Assembly: GCA_012032575.1 (NCBI GenBank)
Contig: JAAUSP010000206.1
Location: 1-11,587, forward strand
DNA from: Anaerolineales bacterium
Lineage (GTDB): Bacteria; Chloroflexota; Anaerolineae; 4572-78; J111
Direction of reading: 5' to 3'
DNA: 11,587 nt
Below, one piece after another: positions 1 to 6,280 of this stretch. The translations under genes and the position numbers were made by a program. Below the pieces are notes generated by a model. It was not told the origin of the DNA. It worked only from the letters and a program-made list of their open reading frames with translations, and searched no databases. Every line of letters starts with the position of its first letter. Position 1 is the stretch's first letter.

Positions 1-30
1 TGAGGCGAGGAGGCGTGAGGCGAGGAGGCG
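1..30. repeat. Tandem 15-bp GAGGCG-rich direct repeat at the window edge
   Basis: The unit TGAGGCGAGGAGGCG occurs twice in perfect tandem (1-15 and 16-30) and runs into a G tract (31-36). The array may extend to the left outside the window. Its core TGAGGCGA also occurs at 5519-5526 and 9307-9314 in other gaps. It lies immediately downstream of the mazF-like stop codon, so it is non-coding on the minus strand. No function can be read from it. Confidence 0.75.
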
Positions 31-37
31 GGGGGAG

Positions 38-367
38 TTAATCCAGAAGTTCCAGGGCTATTGACAAGGCTTGATTGAGTTCCTGAATCTTTTGGGGAGA
101 AAGGCTGCCTACATAGTGGGTCAAGGTTGATTTGGGCAAACTGACCAATTCATCGCAATGGATACTGCTATCGTGTTTGAGTCCTTCTTCAATCCCAATG
201 GACACCTGGGTAGAGAGGCCGTCGTAAGCAGAATAAACCGGAGCACAGATAACGGTGGAAAAGCGCGAATGGATCAATACCTGGCGGCTGACCACCACAA
301 AGACGCGATAACTTTTGGGATCCAGTGGGGAGGGTTTAGCAACGCGGTAAAGTTCACCGCGTCTCAT
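38..367 (-). CDS. MazF/PemK-family mRNA interferase toxin
   Basis: This is a 109-residue protein of the usual size for PemK/MazF toxins, which in characterised members are sequence-specific endoribonucleases. The N-terminal RRGELYRV (residues 2-9) matches the family's RGEIW-type opening. It is followed by the hydrophobic strand FVVVSR (23-28), the STVICAPV strand (37-44) with the conserved Ser/Thr, and the [14 protein letters not shown] segment (69-82) ending in YVGSLS (85-90). That order is diagnostic of the PemK fold. Its ATG overlaps the TGA of the upstream antitoxin gene in an ATGA arrangement, indicating translational coupling and co-transcription from the promoter at 601-629. Nothing looks truncated. 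The family assignment is firm, but the RNA cleavage site cannot be inferred. Confidence 0.92.
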   Translation of the reverse strand: MRRGELYRVAKPSPLDPKSYRVFVVVSRQVLIHSRFSTVICAPVYSAYDGLSTQVSIGIEEGLKHDSSIHCDELVSLPKSTLTHYVGSLSPQKIQELNQALSIALELLD

Positions 368-594
368 AGCTCGACTTGATAGGCCAGTACATCGGCTGCT
401 TCTTGATTGAGCCGGTCAGCGTGGCGGTTTAGAATTTCCAGGTCACGGGCATTTTGCTGGTCACGGATAAGCTGGTCAATAAAGGCCCGGACTGCTGTTT
501 CAATAAATTCAGAGCGGTTTTTGTACGACCCTGACAATTCGTCAACTGTCTGAAGAATATCTTCGGATAGGGTGATAGAAGTCTTGACTTTCAT
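364..594 (-). CDS. Ribbon-helix-helix antitoxin of the MazEF-like pair
   Basis: This is a 76-residue protein opening with [20 protein letters not shown], a ribbon-helix-helix strand plus helix. A second helix with the [14 protein letters not shown] signature (residues 26-39) follows, so the DNA-binding dimer fold fills roughly residues 1-45. The charged C-terminal tail (about 46-76) would be the toxin-wrapping part, as in known MazE/PemI-type and CopG-like antitoxins. It precedes the PemK/MazF toxin and shares a 4-bp ATGA overlap with it. Antitoxins of this type normally repress their own promoter. Here two ATACTACC boxes (593-600 and 604-611) lie on the start codon and -10 box and are plausible operator half-sites. 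The partnership and fold are well supported, while the autoregulation is inferred. Confidence 0.88.
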   Translation of the reverse strand: MKVKTSITLSEDILQTVDELSGSYKNRSEFIETAVRAFIDQLIRDQQNARDLEILNRHADRLNQEAADVLAYQVEL

Positions 595-611
595 ACTACC
601 AATATACTACC
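593..611 (-). promoter_or_regulatory. Candidate antitoxin operator: two direct ATACTACC boxes
   Basis: Two exact copies of ATACTACC (593-600 and 604-611, plus-strand reading) are 11 bp apart, about one helical turn. They cover the -10 box and the start codon of the antitoxin gene. Ribbon-helix-helix repressors often bind short repeated half-sites spaced about a turn apart. The operator role is inferred from position and spacing. Confidence 0.45.
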
Positions 612-629
612 TTCAGGGGAGACTGTCAA
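601..629 (-). promoter_or_regulatory. Sigma70-type promoter of the mazEF-like operon
   Basis: Read on the minus strand, a perfect -35 box TTGACA (624-629) is followed by a 17-nt spacer and the -10 box TATATT (601-606). Only six bases separate the -10 from the antitoxin ATG, so the predicted start site coincides with the A of the start codon. This is the geometry of a leaderless mRNA. The -35 box sits inside a small dyad with arms GACT/AGTC (621-632). Confidence 0.75.
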
Positions 630-658
630 GTCTAATAGAAGAAGTAAAATTTTCTAGG

Positions 659-664
659 TATAAT
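659..664 (+). promoter_or_regulatory. -10 box of the DUF433/DUF5615 operon promoter
   Basis: A perfect TATAAT lies about 44 bp before the Shine-Dalgarno-supported start at 708. At 17-bp spacing the -35 position (636-641) reads TAGAAG, a poor match, so the promoter may be weak or activator-dependent. It is divergent from the mazEF-like promoter, and the two share the 595-707 gap. Confidence 0.5.
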
Positions 665-707
665 GTCTGACGCTAAATTTGGTCATTCATTACGAGGAGA
701 ATATCGG

Positions 708-950
708 ATGAATCATTTGTTGGAACGTATCACGATAGACCCAAACGTTTGTTTTGGTAAGCCATGTATTCGCGGCACACGCATTTGGGTTTCGCTGATT
801 CTTGATTTCCTGGCTAACGGCATGACAATGGAAGAACTTTTAGAGGAATATCCCTATTTGACCATCGAAGACATTCGTGCTGCTATTGCATACGGGGCAG
901 AAATGGCTCGTGAACGATATGTACAAATCCCCACGACAATTGCCGCATGA
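708..950 (+). CDS. DUF433-family antitoxin
   Basis: This is an 80-residue protein. It opens MNHLLERITIDPNVCFGKPCIRGTRI; the ITIDPNVCFGKPCIRGTRI stretch (about residues 8-26) is the hallmark of DUF433. The rest is helical, with the typical LLEEYPYLTIEDIRAAIAYG region (about residues 44-63). DUF433 proteins are small helix-turn-helix-like proteins generally encoded just before a PIN-like DUF5615 protein and viewed as antitoxins. The start at 708 is chosen because GAGGAGA (694-700) lies 7 nt upstream. The in-frame ATG at 663 has no ribosome site and overlaps the TATAAT box, so it is probably not used. The stop overlaps the next gene as ATGA (947-950). Identity is firm, and the antitoxin role rests on family context. 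Confidence 0.9.
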   Translation: MNHLLERITIDPNVCFGKPCIRGTRIWVSLILDFLANGMTMEELLEEYPYLTIEDIRAAIAYGAEMARERYVQIPTTIAA

Positions 951-1324
951 AATTTAAATTGGACGAGAACTTCGGGACACGAACCCAGCGTATTTTTGAG
1001 AACGCCGGGCACGATGTTCACACCGTTTACCAGGAAACACTACAAGGAAGCTCTGACCAGCGCTTGTATGAAATGTGCTGCCAGGAGCAACGCTGCCTGA
1101 TTACTTTAGACCTGGATTTTGCCGATGTGGTTCGTTTTCCTCCACAGCAAGCCGGCGGCATTGTAGTCATTCGAGTACCGCGAAATCCAAGCGTCTCTTT
1201 GTTGGAGAATTTGGCCAAGCAATTTCTGCAAACTGCCGAGCAAATGTCTGTCGCCCAAAAGCTATGGATTGTCGAGGTCGGACGAATACGGATCCATCAA
1301 ACAGATACGGATGAAGAAACGTAA
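947..1324 (+). CDS. DUF5615 PIN-like toxin
   Basis: This is a 125-residue protein of the DUF5615 family, a Mut7-C/PIN-like nuclease fold that is the usual partner of DUF433. Visible acidic positions are the opening KFKLDEN (D6, E7), D37 in SSDQRLYEMC, and D55, D57 and D60 in the ITLDLDFAD strand. These are the positions expected to form a metal site. The GGIVVIRVP strand (70-78) also fits the family. It is fused to the antitoxin gene by an ATGA overlap, so the two are almost certainly co-translated. About 45 residues past the last clear motif form a C-terminal tail ending in an acidic run. Nuclease activity is expected from the fold, and a toxin role is inferred from the pairing. Confidence 0.88.
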   Translation: MKFKLDENFGTRTQRIFENAGHDVHTVYQETLQGSSDQRLYEMCCQEQRCLITLDLDFADVVRFPPQQAGGIVVIRVPRNPSVSLLENLAKQFLQTAEQMSVAQKLWIVEVGRIRIHQTDTDEET

Positions 1325-1392
1325 CTGACCAGCAGTATTAACTTAATTCCGTTGGTGAACGCCACTTTGAGGAAGATGGGAGAAGAATTTAT

Positions 1393-2091
1393 ATGATTAC
1401 AATTGCCGACTGGATAGTGGCAGCAGGTACAGTAGTAATGGCTATTGTTGCTATCGTTGCAATCTTTCAAGACAAAATTCGTGTCTGGCTTACTCATCCG
1501 AAACTAGAAGGCGCGATAGCAACTACTTCTCCTGATTGTATCAAAATCACCTTACTTGCCAAGACGCTTCAACAAGAAAAAGTACCAGTAGATACATATT
1601 ATCTCAGGATAAGAATTAAAAATGAGGGTAATGAGAAAGCTGAAAACGTGGAAGTATTTGCTGCTGAATTGTCGAAGCGTCAAGCGGATGGGGTAACGTT
1701 TAAACGAGTAGATGATTTTGAGCCGATGAATTTAGTCTGGACAAATTTTGGTGGAACGATTTTTTTCCCAGCTATTTCGCCCAGAATGTATAAATTTTGT
1801 GATATTGCTCACATTATGAATCCTGCACAACGTGCTAACAATATTTATGCAGAAGATAAACATTGGCCAGGTATTCCGCTAGAGAAGACTATTTTGAGTT
1901 TTGATACATTCGTAAAACCGCATACCTTAAGTTACCTTCATCCATTTGGAACTTATCGTTTGGTTATTGTAGTTGCCGCTACAAATGCAAAACCTGGTAC
2001 AATAACTTTGGAAATTGCATTGACAGGCGATTGGTATGACGATGCAAGTAGAATGTTAGGCGAAGGTGTTACTATTCGTGTTGTGAAGTGA
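1393..2091 (+). CDS. Membrane-anchored protein of unknown function
   Basis: This is a 232-residue protein that I do not recognise. It starts with a hydrophobic segment (about residues 5-24, rich in A, V and I) followed by FQDKIRVWL with basic residues. That suggests one N-terminal membrane span with the remainder probably cytoplasmic. The rest looks beta-rich, with alternating strands such as YYLRIRIKNEG (about 69-79), followed by KAENVEVFAAEL, which recalls Ig-like or arrestin-like sandwiches. No catalytic motif is visible. A GGGAG ribosome site (1378-1382) lies 10 nt before the ATG. The gene is visibly AT-rich beside the GC-rich synthetase downstream, a hint of separate origin. Its TGA (2089-2091) ends 35 nt before the synthetase start, so read-through transcription into it is possible. 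Confidence 0.72.
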   Translation: MITIADWIVAAGTVVMAIVAIVAIFQDKIRVWLTHPKLEGAIATTSPDCIKITLLAKTLQQEKVPVDTYYLRIRIKNEGNEKAENVEVFAAELSKRQADGVTFKRVDDFEPMNLVWTNFGGTIFFPAISPRMYKFCDIAHIMNPAQRANNIYAEDKHWPGIPLEKTILSFDTFVKPHTLSYLHPFGTYRLVIVVAATNAKPGTITLEIALTGDWYDDASRMLGEGVTIRVVK

Positions 2092-2126
2092 TAATAACTT
2101 TTGAACCCAAAATTCAGGAGCAATCA

Positions 2127-5100
2127 ATGCCATTCAAAGACGTACCATCCAACGTAAACTTCCCGGCCCAGGAGCGCGAGACCCTGGCCTGGTGGAAAGA
2201 AAACAAATCGCTGGCGAAGCTGCGGGCGATGCAGAAGGGCCGGCCCAAGTGGAGCTTCATTGACGGGCCGATCACGGCCAACAACCCGATGGGCGTCCAT
2301 CACGCCTGGGGCCGCACCTACAAAGATTTGTACAACCGTTTCTGGGCTATGCGCGGGCACGAACTGCGCTACCAGCAGGGCTTCGACTGCCAGGGCTTGT
2401 GGGTCGAGGTGGAGGTGGAAAAAGAGATGGGCTTCAAGAGCAAAAAAGACATCGAAGCCTACGGCATGGCCGCCTTTGTCAACAAGTGCAAAGAGCGGGT
2501 GCTGCGCTATTCCGCCGTGCAAACCGAGCAGTCCGTCCGCCTGGGTTACTGGATGGATTGGAACGATACCGACCAACTGCGCTGGCTGGGCCAGAAAATC
2601 ATCCAAAACCCCACCGAGGAAATCACCGTCGAAGGGCCGGACGGGCCGGTCACCGACACCGTCGAGAACATCGTCGGACGGCTGGGCATGCCGGAGATGG
2701 GCGGCAGCTACTACACCCTGTCCAACGAAAACAACTACATGATCTGGCGGGCCATCAAAATCTGCCACGACAACGGCTGGCTCTATCGCGGCGCGGACGT
2801 AATGCCCTGGTGTCCCCGCTGCGCCACCGGCATCAGCCAGCACGAAATTGTCACCGACGGCTACGCCGAAATCACTCACCGCAGCGTCATCGTCAAATTT
2901 CCGCTGCGCGACCAGCCCGGTGCGGCCCTGCTGGTCTGGACCACCACCCCCTGGACGCTGACCAGCAACGTCGCCGCTGCCGTCGGGCCGGAGTTGGATT
3001 ACGTCAAGGTCAAAATGATGCTGACCGACGAAATCTTCTACCTGAGCAAAGGCACAACCAAAATGCTGCGCGGCAAGTACGAGGTGGTGCAGGAACTCAA
3101 GGGCAAAGAGATGCTCGGCTGGACCTACGATGGCCCCTTCGACGACCTGACCGCCGAACAGCAGCCGGGCGGCTGGACCCATCTGAAGGAACTGATCGAG
3201 GGCATCAGCGTGAGCGCCAAAGAGGCGCACCGGGTTATTGCCTGGGATGAAGTCGGCAATGAAGAAGGCACCGGCATTGTCCACATTGCTCCCGGCGCGG
3301 GCGCGGAAGACTTTGGGCTGGGCAAAGAAAATGGCCTGCCGATTGTCGCCCCGCTGGACGACGAAGGCCATTTTGTCGAAGGCTTTGATTATTTGACCGG
3401 CATGTATGTCGGCGACGTGGCCGATCCCATCTTCCAAAATCTCAAGGAAAAGGGACTGCTCTACCACATCGAAAAATACACTCACCGCTACCCCACCTGC
3501 TGGCGCTGCAAAACCGAGCTGGTCTTCCGGCTGGTGGACGAGTGGTTCATCAGCATGGACGAACTGCGCCCGCTGATGATGGACATCACCCGCCAGATCC
3601 GCTGGATTCCGCCTTTTGGCCTGGAACGGGAGCTGGACTGGCTCAAAAATATGCACGATTGGATGATCTCCAAAAAGCGTTACTGGGGGCTGGCCCTGCC
3701 CATCTGGCAGTGTGATAGCTGCGATAGCTGGACAGTCGTCGGCGATGATGTCGAATTGAAGGACCGCGCCGCCGCCGGCTACGACGACTTCGCCGGACAC
3801 ACGCCCCACCGGCCCTGGATTGACTCGATCAAGCTCAAGTGTGAGCAGTGCGGCGGGCTGATGACCCGCATCCCCGATGTTGGCAATCCCTGGCTCGACG
3901 CCGGCATTGTCAGCTTCAGCACCCTGCGCTACCGCCAGGACCCGGAATACTGGCGCAAATGGTATCCGGCGGACTGGATCAGCGAGAGCTTCCCCGGCCA
4001 GTTCCGCAACTGGTTTTACAGCATGCTGGTCATGGGCGCGATCATTGACAAAAGCCCCTCGTTCATGAGCAATTTCGGCTATGCGACCCTATGGGCCGAA
4101 GATGGCCGGCCCATGCACAAAAGCTGGGGCAACGCCATCGAGTTCAACGAAGCCGCCGACAAGATGGGCGTGGACGTGATGCGCTGGATGTACTGCAACC
4201 ACAAGCCGGAGCAAAACCTGCTCTTTGGCTACCACCGCGCCGACGAAGTCCGCCGCCAGTTCCTCATCCCGCTGTGGAATGTGTATAACTTTTTTGTGAC
4301 GTATGCCAAGCTGGACGGCTGGGAGCCGCAGCGTTCAACGTTGAACGGTGAACGTTCAACGTTAGACAGGTGGATCATCGCCCGGCTCAACGAGGTCATC
4401 GCCAAAGTGACAGTCAGCCTGGAAAATTATGACGCCTACACGGCCACCACCGCCATTGAAGCGTTGATTGAAGATTTGACCAACTGGTACGTGCGCCGCT
4501 CGCGCCGCCGCTTCTGGAAATCGGAGCACGACGCAGACAAGGATTCGGCCTACTCGACCCTCTACCACGTGCTGACCACCTTGACCCGGCTGCTGGCCCC
4601 TTTCACCCCGTTTGCGACCGAGGTGATGTACCAAAACCTGGTGCGTGGCGTGGATAATAACGCGGCTGAATCCATCCACCACTGCGCCTGGCCGGAAGCC
4701 GACGCGGCGGCCATTGACCAATCGCTGCTCGATCAAATGGATTTGGCCCGCCGCATTGCCAGCCTCGGCCTGAGCGCACGCGGCAGCGCCAACATCAAGG
4801 TGCGGCAGCCGTTGGCGCGGGCGTTGGCCCACGTTGGTCACGCTTCGCGGGTTAGCCTGTCCCCCGAACTTACGGCCATTATTGTGGACGAATTAAACGT
4901 GAAAACTCTGGAGTTTGTGGCCGAAGCCGGCGAGCTGGTCAGCTATAAAGTGCTGCCCAATCTCAAACTGCTGGGACCAAAGCTGGGCAAAGAGATGCCC
5001 GCCGTCCGCCAGGCCATCGAAGCGGCCAACCCGGCTGAACTGGCGGCCAAAATCCAGGCCGGCGAGCCGGTCACGTTCACCCTTGGCGATCAGCCGGTCG

Positions 5101-5474
5101 AGTTGACCGCCGAGGAACTGCTCATCCAAACCCAACCCGCCGAAGGCTTGGCCGTCGCCGCCGACAAGCTCATCACTGTCGGCGTGGACGTGGTCATCAC
5201 CGACGAACTGGCCGCCGAGGGCCTGGCCCGCGAGCTGGTCCGCCGGGTTCAGAACATGCGCAAGGATGCCGGCTTTGACATCTCCGACAAAATCGCTATC
5301 TACTATCAGGCTGAGGGCGCGGTGCATCGAGTGTTCAAAGCCTGGGCCGACTACATCAAAGCCGAAACCCTGGCCGTCGAGATTGACCACCAACTCATCC
5401 CCGAAGCCGCCTTCCAACGCAAGGAGAAAGTGGATGGATTGGATGTGATGATGGGGGTGAAACGGGTGGGATGA
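2127..5474 (+). CDS. ileS: Isoleucyl-tRNA synthetase-like class I aminoacyl-tRNA synthetase, divergent motifs
   Basis: This is a 1115-residue cytoplasmic enzyme expected to charge tRNA-Ile with isoleucine. ATG 2127 is chosen because AGGAG (2116-2120) lies 6 nt upstream; an in-frame GTG at 2088 lacks this. The order is: catalytic Rossmann core; CP/editing region; four CxxC pairs (C229/C232, C458/C461, C529/C532, C572/C575); KMSKS-equivalent loop (662-666); anticodon-binding domain from about 747, including WYVRRSRRRFW; and a long C-terminal extension of the type seen in eukaryote-like (type 2) IleRS. Signatures depart from the canonical: HIGH reads GVHH (56-59), GWDxHGLP reads GFDCQGLW, the DxWFDSG-type motif reads NPWLDAG (587-593), and KMSKS reads PMHKS with the second lysine kept. 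An in-frame repeat lies at 736-749. The ORF is open and full length, so it is probably functional. Amino acid specificity is inferred from overall similarity. Confidence 0.85.
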   Translation: MPFKDVPSNVNFPAQERETLAWWKENKSLAKLRAMQKGRPKWSFIDGPITANNPMGVHHAWGRTYKDLYNRFWAMRGHELRYQQGFDCQGLWVEVEVEKEMGFKSKKDIEAYGMAAFVNKCKERVLRYSAVQTEQSVRLGYWMDWNDTDQLRWLGQKIIQNPTEEITVEGPDGPVTDTVENIVGRLGMPEMGGSYYTLSNENNYMIWRAIKICHDNGWLYRGADVMPWCPRCATGISQHEIVTDGYAEITHRSVIVKFPLRDQPGAALLVWTTTPWTLTSNVAAAVGPELDYVKVKMMLTDEIFYLSKGTTKMLRGKYEVVQELKGKEMLGWTYDGPFDDLTAEQQPGGWTHLKELIEGISVSAKEAHRVIAWDEVGNEEGTGIVHIAPGAGAEDFGLGKENGLPIVAPLDDEGHFVEGFDYLTGMYVGDVADPIFQNLKEKGLLYHIEKYTHRYPTCWRCKTELVFRLVDEWFISMDELRPLMMDITRQIRWIPPFGLERELDWLKNMHDWMISKKRYWGLALPIWQCDSCDSWTVVGDDVELKDRAAAGYDDFAGHTPHRPWIDSIKLKCEQCGGLMTRIPDVGNPWLDAGIVSFSTLRYRQDPEYWRKWYPADWISESFPGQFRNWFYSMLVMGAIIDKSPSFMSNFGYATLWAEDGRPMHKSWGNAIEFNEAADKMGVDVMRWMYCNHKPEQNLLFGYHRADEVRRQFLIPLWNVYNFFVTYAKLDGWEPQRSTLNGERSTLDRWIIARLNEVIAKVTVSLENYDAYTATTAIEALIEDLTNWYVRRSRRRFWKSEHDADKDSAYSTLYHVLTTLTRLLAPFTPFATEVMYQNLVRGVDNNAAESIHHCAWPEADAAAIDQSLLDQMDLARRIASLGLSARGSANIKVRQPLARALAHVGHASRVSLSPELTAIIVDELNVKTLEFVAEAGELVSYKVLPNLKLLGPKLGKEMPAVRQAIEAANPAELAAKIQAGEPVTFTLGDQPVELTAEELLIQTQPAEGLAVAADKLITVGVDVVITDELAAEGLARELVRRVQNMRKDAGFDISDKIAIYYQAEGAVHRVFKAWADYIKAETLAVEIDHQLIPEAAFQRKEKVDGLDVMMGVKRVG
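4332..4363 (+). repeat. In-frame palindromic 21-bp-period repeat inside ileS
   Basis: CGTTCAACGTT occurs at 4332-4342 and again at 4353-4363, exactly 21 bp apart. The first copy is part of a perfect 16-bp palindrome (4332-4347, CGTTCAACGTTGAACG) and the second overlaps a 10-bp palindrome (4349-4358, TGAACGTTCA). The period is seven codons, giving RSTLNGE then RSTLDRW at residues 736-749, the linker between the catalytic core and the anticodon-binding domain. The reading frame stays open. Confidence 0.85.
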
Positions 5475-5485
5475 AGCGAGGCCAC

Positions 5486-5505
5486 GTCCTGAGCTTGTCG
5501 AAGGA
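5486..5505. repeat. Short CCTGAG...TCGAAGG repeat downstream of ileS
   Basis: CCTGAG (5488-5493), CTTG, then TCGAAGG (5498-5504) lie just past the ileS stop. The same two end blocks occur in the right arm of the large inverted repeat near the window end (CCTGAG 11490-11495 and TCGAAGG 11513-11519), separated there by a longer insert with its own hairpin. From memory, CCTGAG-CTTG-TCGAAGG is a widespread bacterial intergenic repeat. Confidence 0.6.
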
Positions 5506-5532
5506 ACGCGAGGAGAAGTGAGGCGATAAAAG

Positions 5533-5561
5533 AAGCCCCTGCCGGTTGGCGGGGGCTTTTT
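5533..5561 (+). terminator. Intrinsic terminator of ileS
   Basis: The stem AAGCCCCTGCC (5533-5543) pairs with GGCGGGGGCTT (5548-5558) across a GGTT loop, an 11-bp stem with one G-U wobble. It is followed by a T run (5557-5561). It lies 59 bp after the ileS stop and before the vapBC promoter. An A-rich left flank could let it act weakly in the other direction. Confidence 0.88.
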
Positions 5562-5574
5562 GTTGGGATGAGTC

Positions 5575-5603
5575 TTGATTATCAAAGTGTCTGCGTTTAT
5601 AAT
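5575..5603 (+). promoter_or_regulatory. Sigma70-type promoter of vapBC
   Basis: TTGATT (5575-5580), a 17-bp spacer and a perfect TATAAT (5598-5603) form a near-consensus promoter. The predicted start is near 5610, giving a leader of about 20 nt that contains the AAGGAGG ribosome site (5619-5625). The stretch TTAT-TGAG-ATAA between -10 and ribosome site is a weak dyad and could be an operator half. Confidence 0.78.
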
Positions 5604-5629
5604 CGTTATTGAGATAATAAGGAGGCACT

Positions 5630-5869
5630 ATGCCGGTAATGAATCGAACTGAACTCCATCGTTTGATTGATGAATTGCCAGAACCCATTATTCCCGAAGT
5701 GGCTCAATTTGTTGAATTTATCCAATTCAAGTTAGATCAACAGACTAGAGAGCCAACTTATACGCCTGTGACTTTAGGGGGTCTTTGGGCAGGATTGACC
5801 GTCACCGATGAAGATATAGCGACGGTTCGACGGGAAATGTGGGCAGATTTTGGAGAAGCCCCTGAATGA
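5630..5869 (+). CDS. VapB-type antitoxin (DUF2281-like)
   Basis: This is a 79-residue protein. The N-terminal LHRLIDELPEPIIPEVAQFVEFIQFK region (residues 9-34) resembles the helical DUF2281 segment found in small antitoxins. The C-terminal LWAGLTVTDEDIATVRREMW (about 52-71) is the short toxin-binding motif common to VapB proteins paired with PIN toxins. ATG 5630 follows AAGGAGG by 4 nt. A second in-frame ATG at 5639 (Met4) is possible but less well spaced. It overlaps the VapC gene by ATGA (5866-5869), so the pair is coupled. The DUF2281 name is from memory, while the antitoxin role is well supported by the adjoining PIN gene. Confidence 0.85.
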   Translation: MPVMNRTELHRLIDELPEPIIPEVAQFVEFIQFKLDQQTREPTYTPVTLGGLWAGLTVTDEDIATVRREMWADFGEAPE

Positions 5870-6273
5870 GCCAATTTATCACCGATACTCACCCTTTAAT
5901 TTGGCATCTCACCAAAAACCCTGAACTTTCTTTGGATGCTCAGACCATTTTTGCCAATACGGACTCTGGTTCTTCCCAAATTCTGCTGCCAGGTATTGTG
6001 CTCGTCGAGATAGTTTACCTGGCTGAAAAAGGAGTTATCCCTACCCTGCTGGTCAACCAACTTCTTGATTTTTTAGAGATTCCTAATGGCAGTTATGCTA
6101 TAGCACCACTTGATCCATCGGTGATCCGTATAATGGCCCAACAAGTACCCTGGTCTGCAATTCCCGAAATGGCCGACCGGATTATTACGGCAACGGCGCT
6201 TGCTCTTAATTTGTCCCTTATCACCAGAGATCAACGTATTCAACAATCCAAGCTGGTTTCAGTCTTATGGTAA
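5866..6273 (+). CDS. VapC-family PIN-domain toxin (ribonuclease)
   Basis: This is a 135-residue PIN-domain protein. The four acidic positions of the Mg2+ site are all present: D7 in TDTHPLIWHL, E48 in LVEIVYLAE, D104 in MADRIITATA and D122 in ITRDQRI. VapC enzymes cut specific RNAs, often tRNA or rRNA, but the target cannot be read here. The full domain is intact with the usual C-terminal strand, so it is probably active. It is co-transcribed with the antitoxin from the promoter at 5575-5603. Its stop is only 7 bp from the stop of the convergent Uma2 gene, leaving no room for a separate terminator. Confidence 0.93.
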   Translation: MSQFITDTHPLIWHLTKNPELSLDAQTIFANTDSGSSQILLPGIVLVEIVYLAEKGVIPTLLVNQLLDFLEIPNGSYAIAPLDPSVIRIMAQQVPWSAIPEMADRIITATALALNLSLITRDQRIQQSKLVSVLW

Positions 6274-6280
6274 ACTGTGT

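Noticed and set aside
158..379. Plus-strand frame opposite the MazF-like gene
   Set aside because: It is a shadow of the toxin and antitoxin genes with no motif.
2092..2126. T-box riboswitch or leader control of ileS
   Set aside because: Only 35 bp separate the preceding stop from the ileS start. There is no room for a T-box and no antiterminator structure is seen.
2124..3809. Long open frame (561 codons) on the minus strand opposite ileS
   Set aside because: It is antisense to a clearly conserved synthetase, has low-complexity composition (rich in A, V, G, F, D) and no motif or ribosome site. It is an artefact of GC-rich codon usage.
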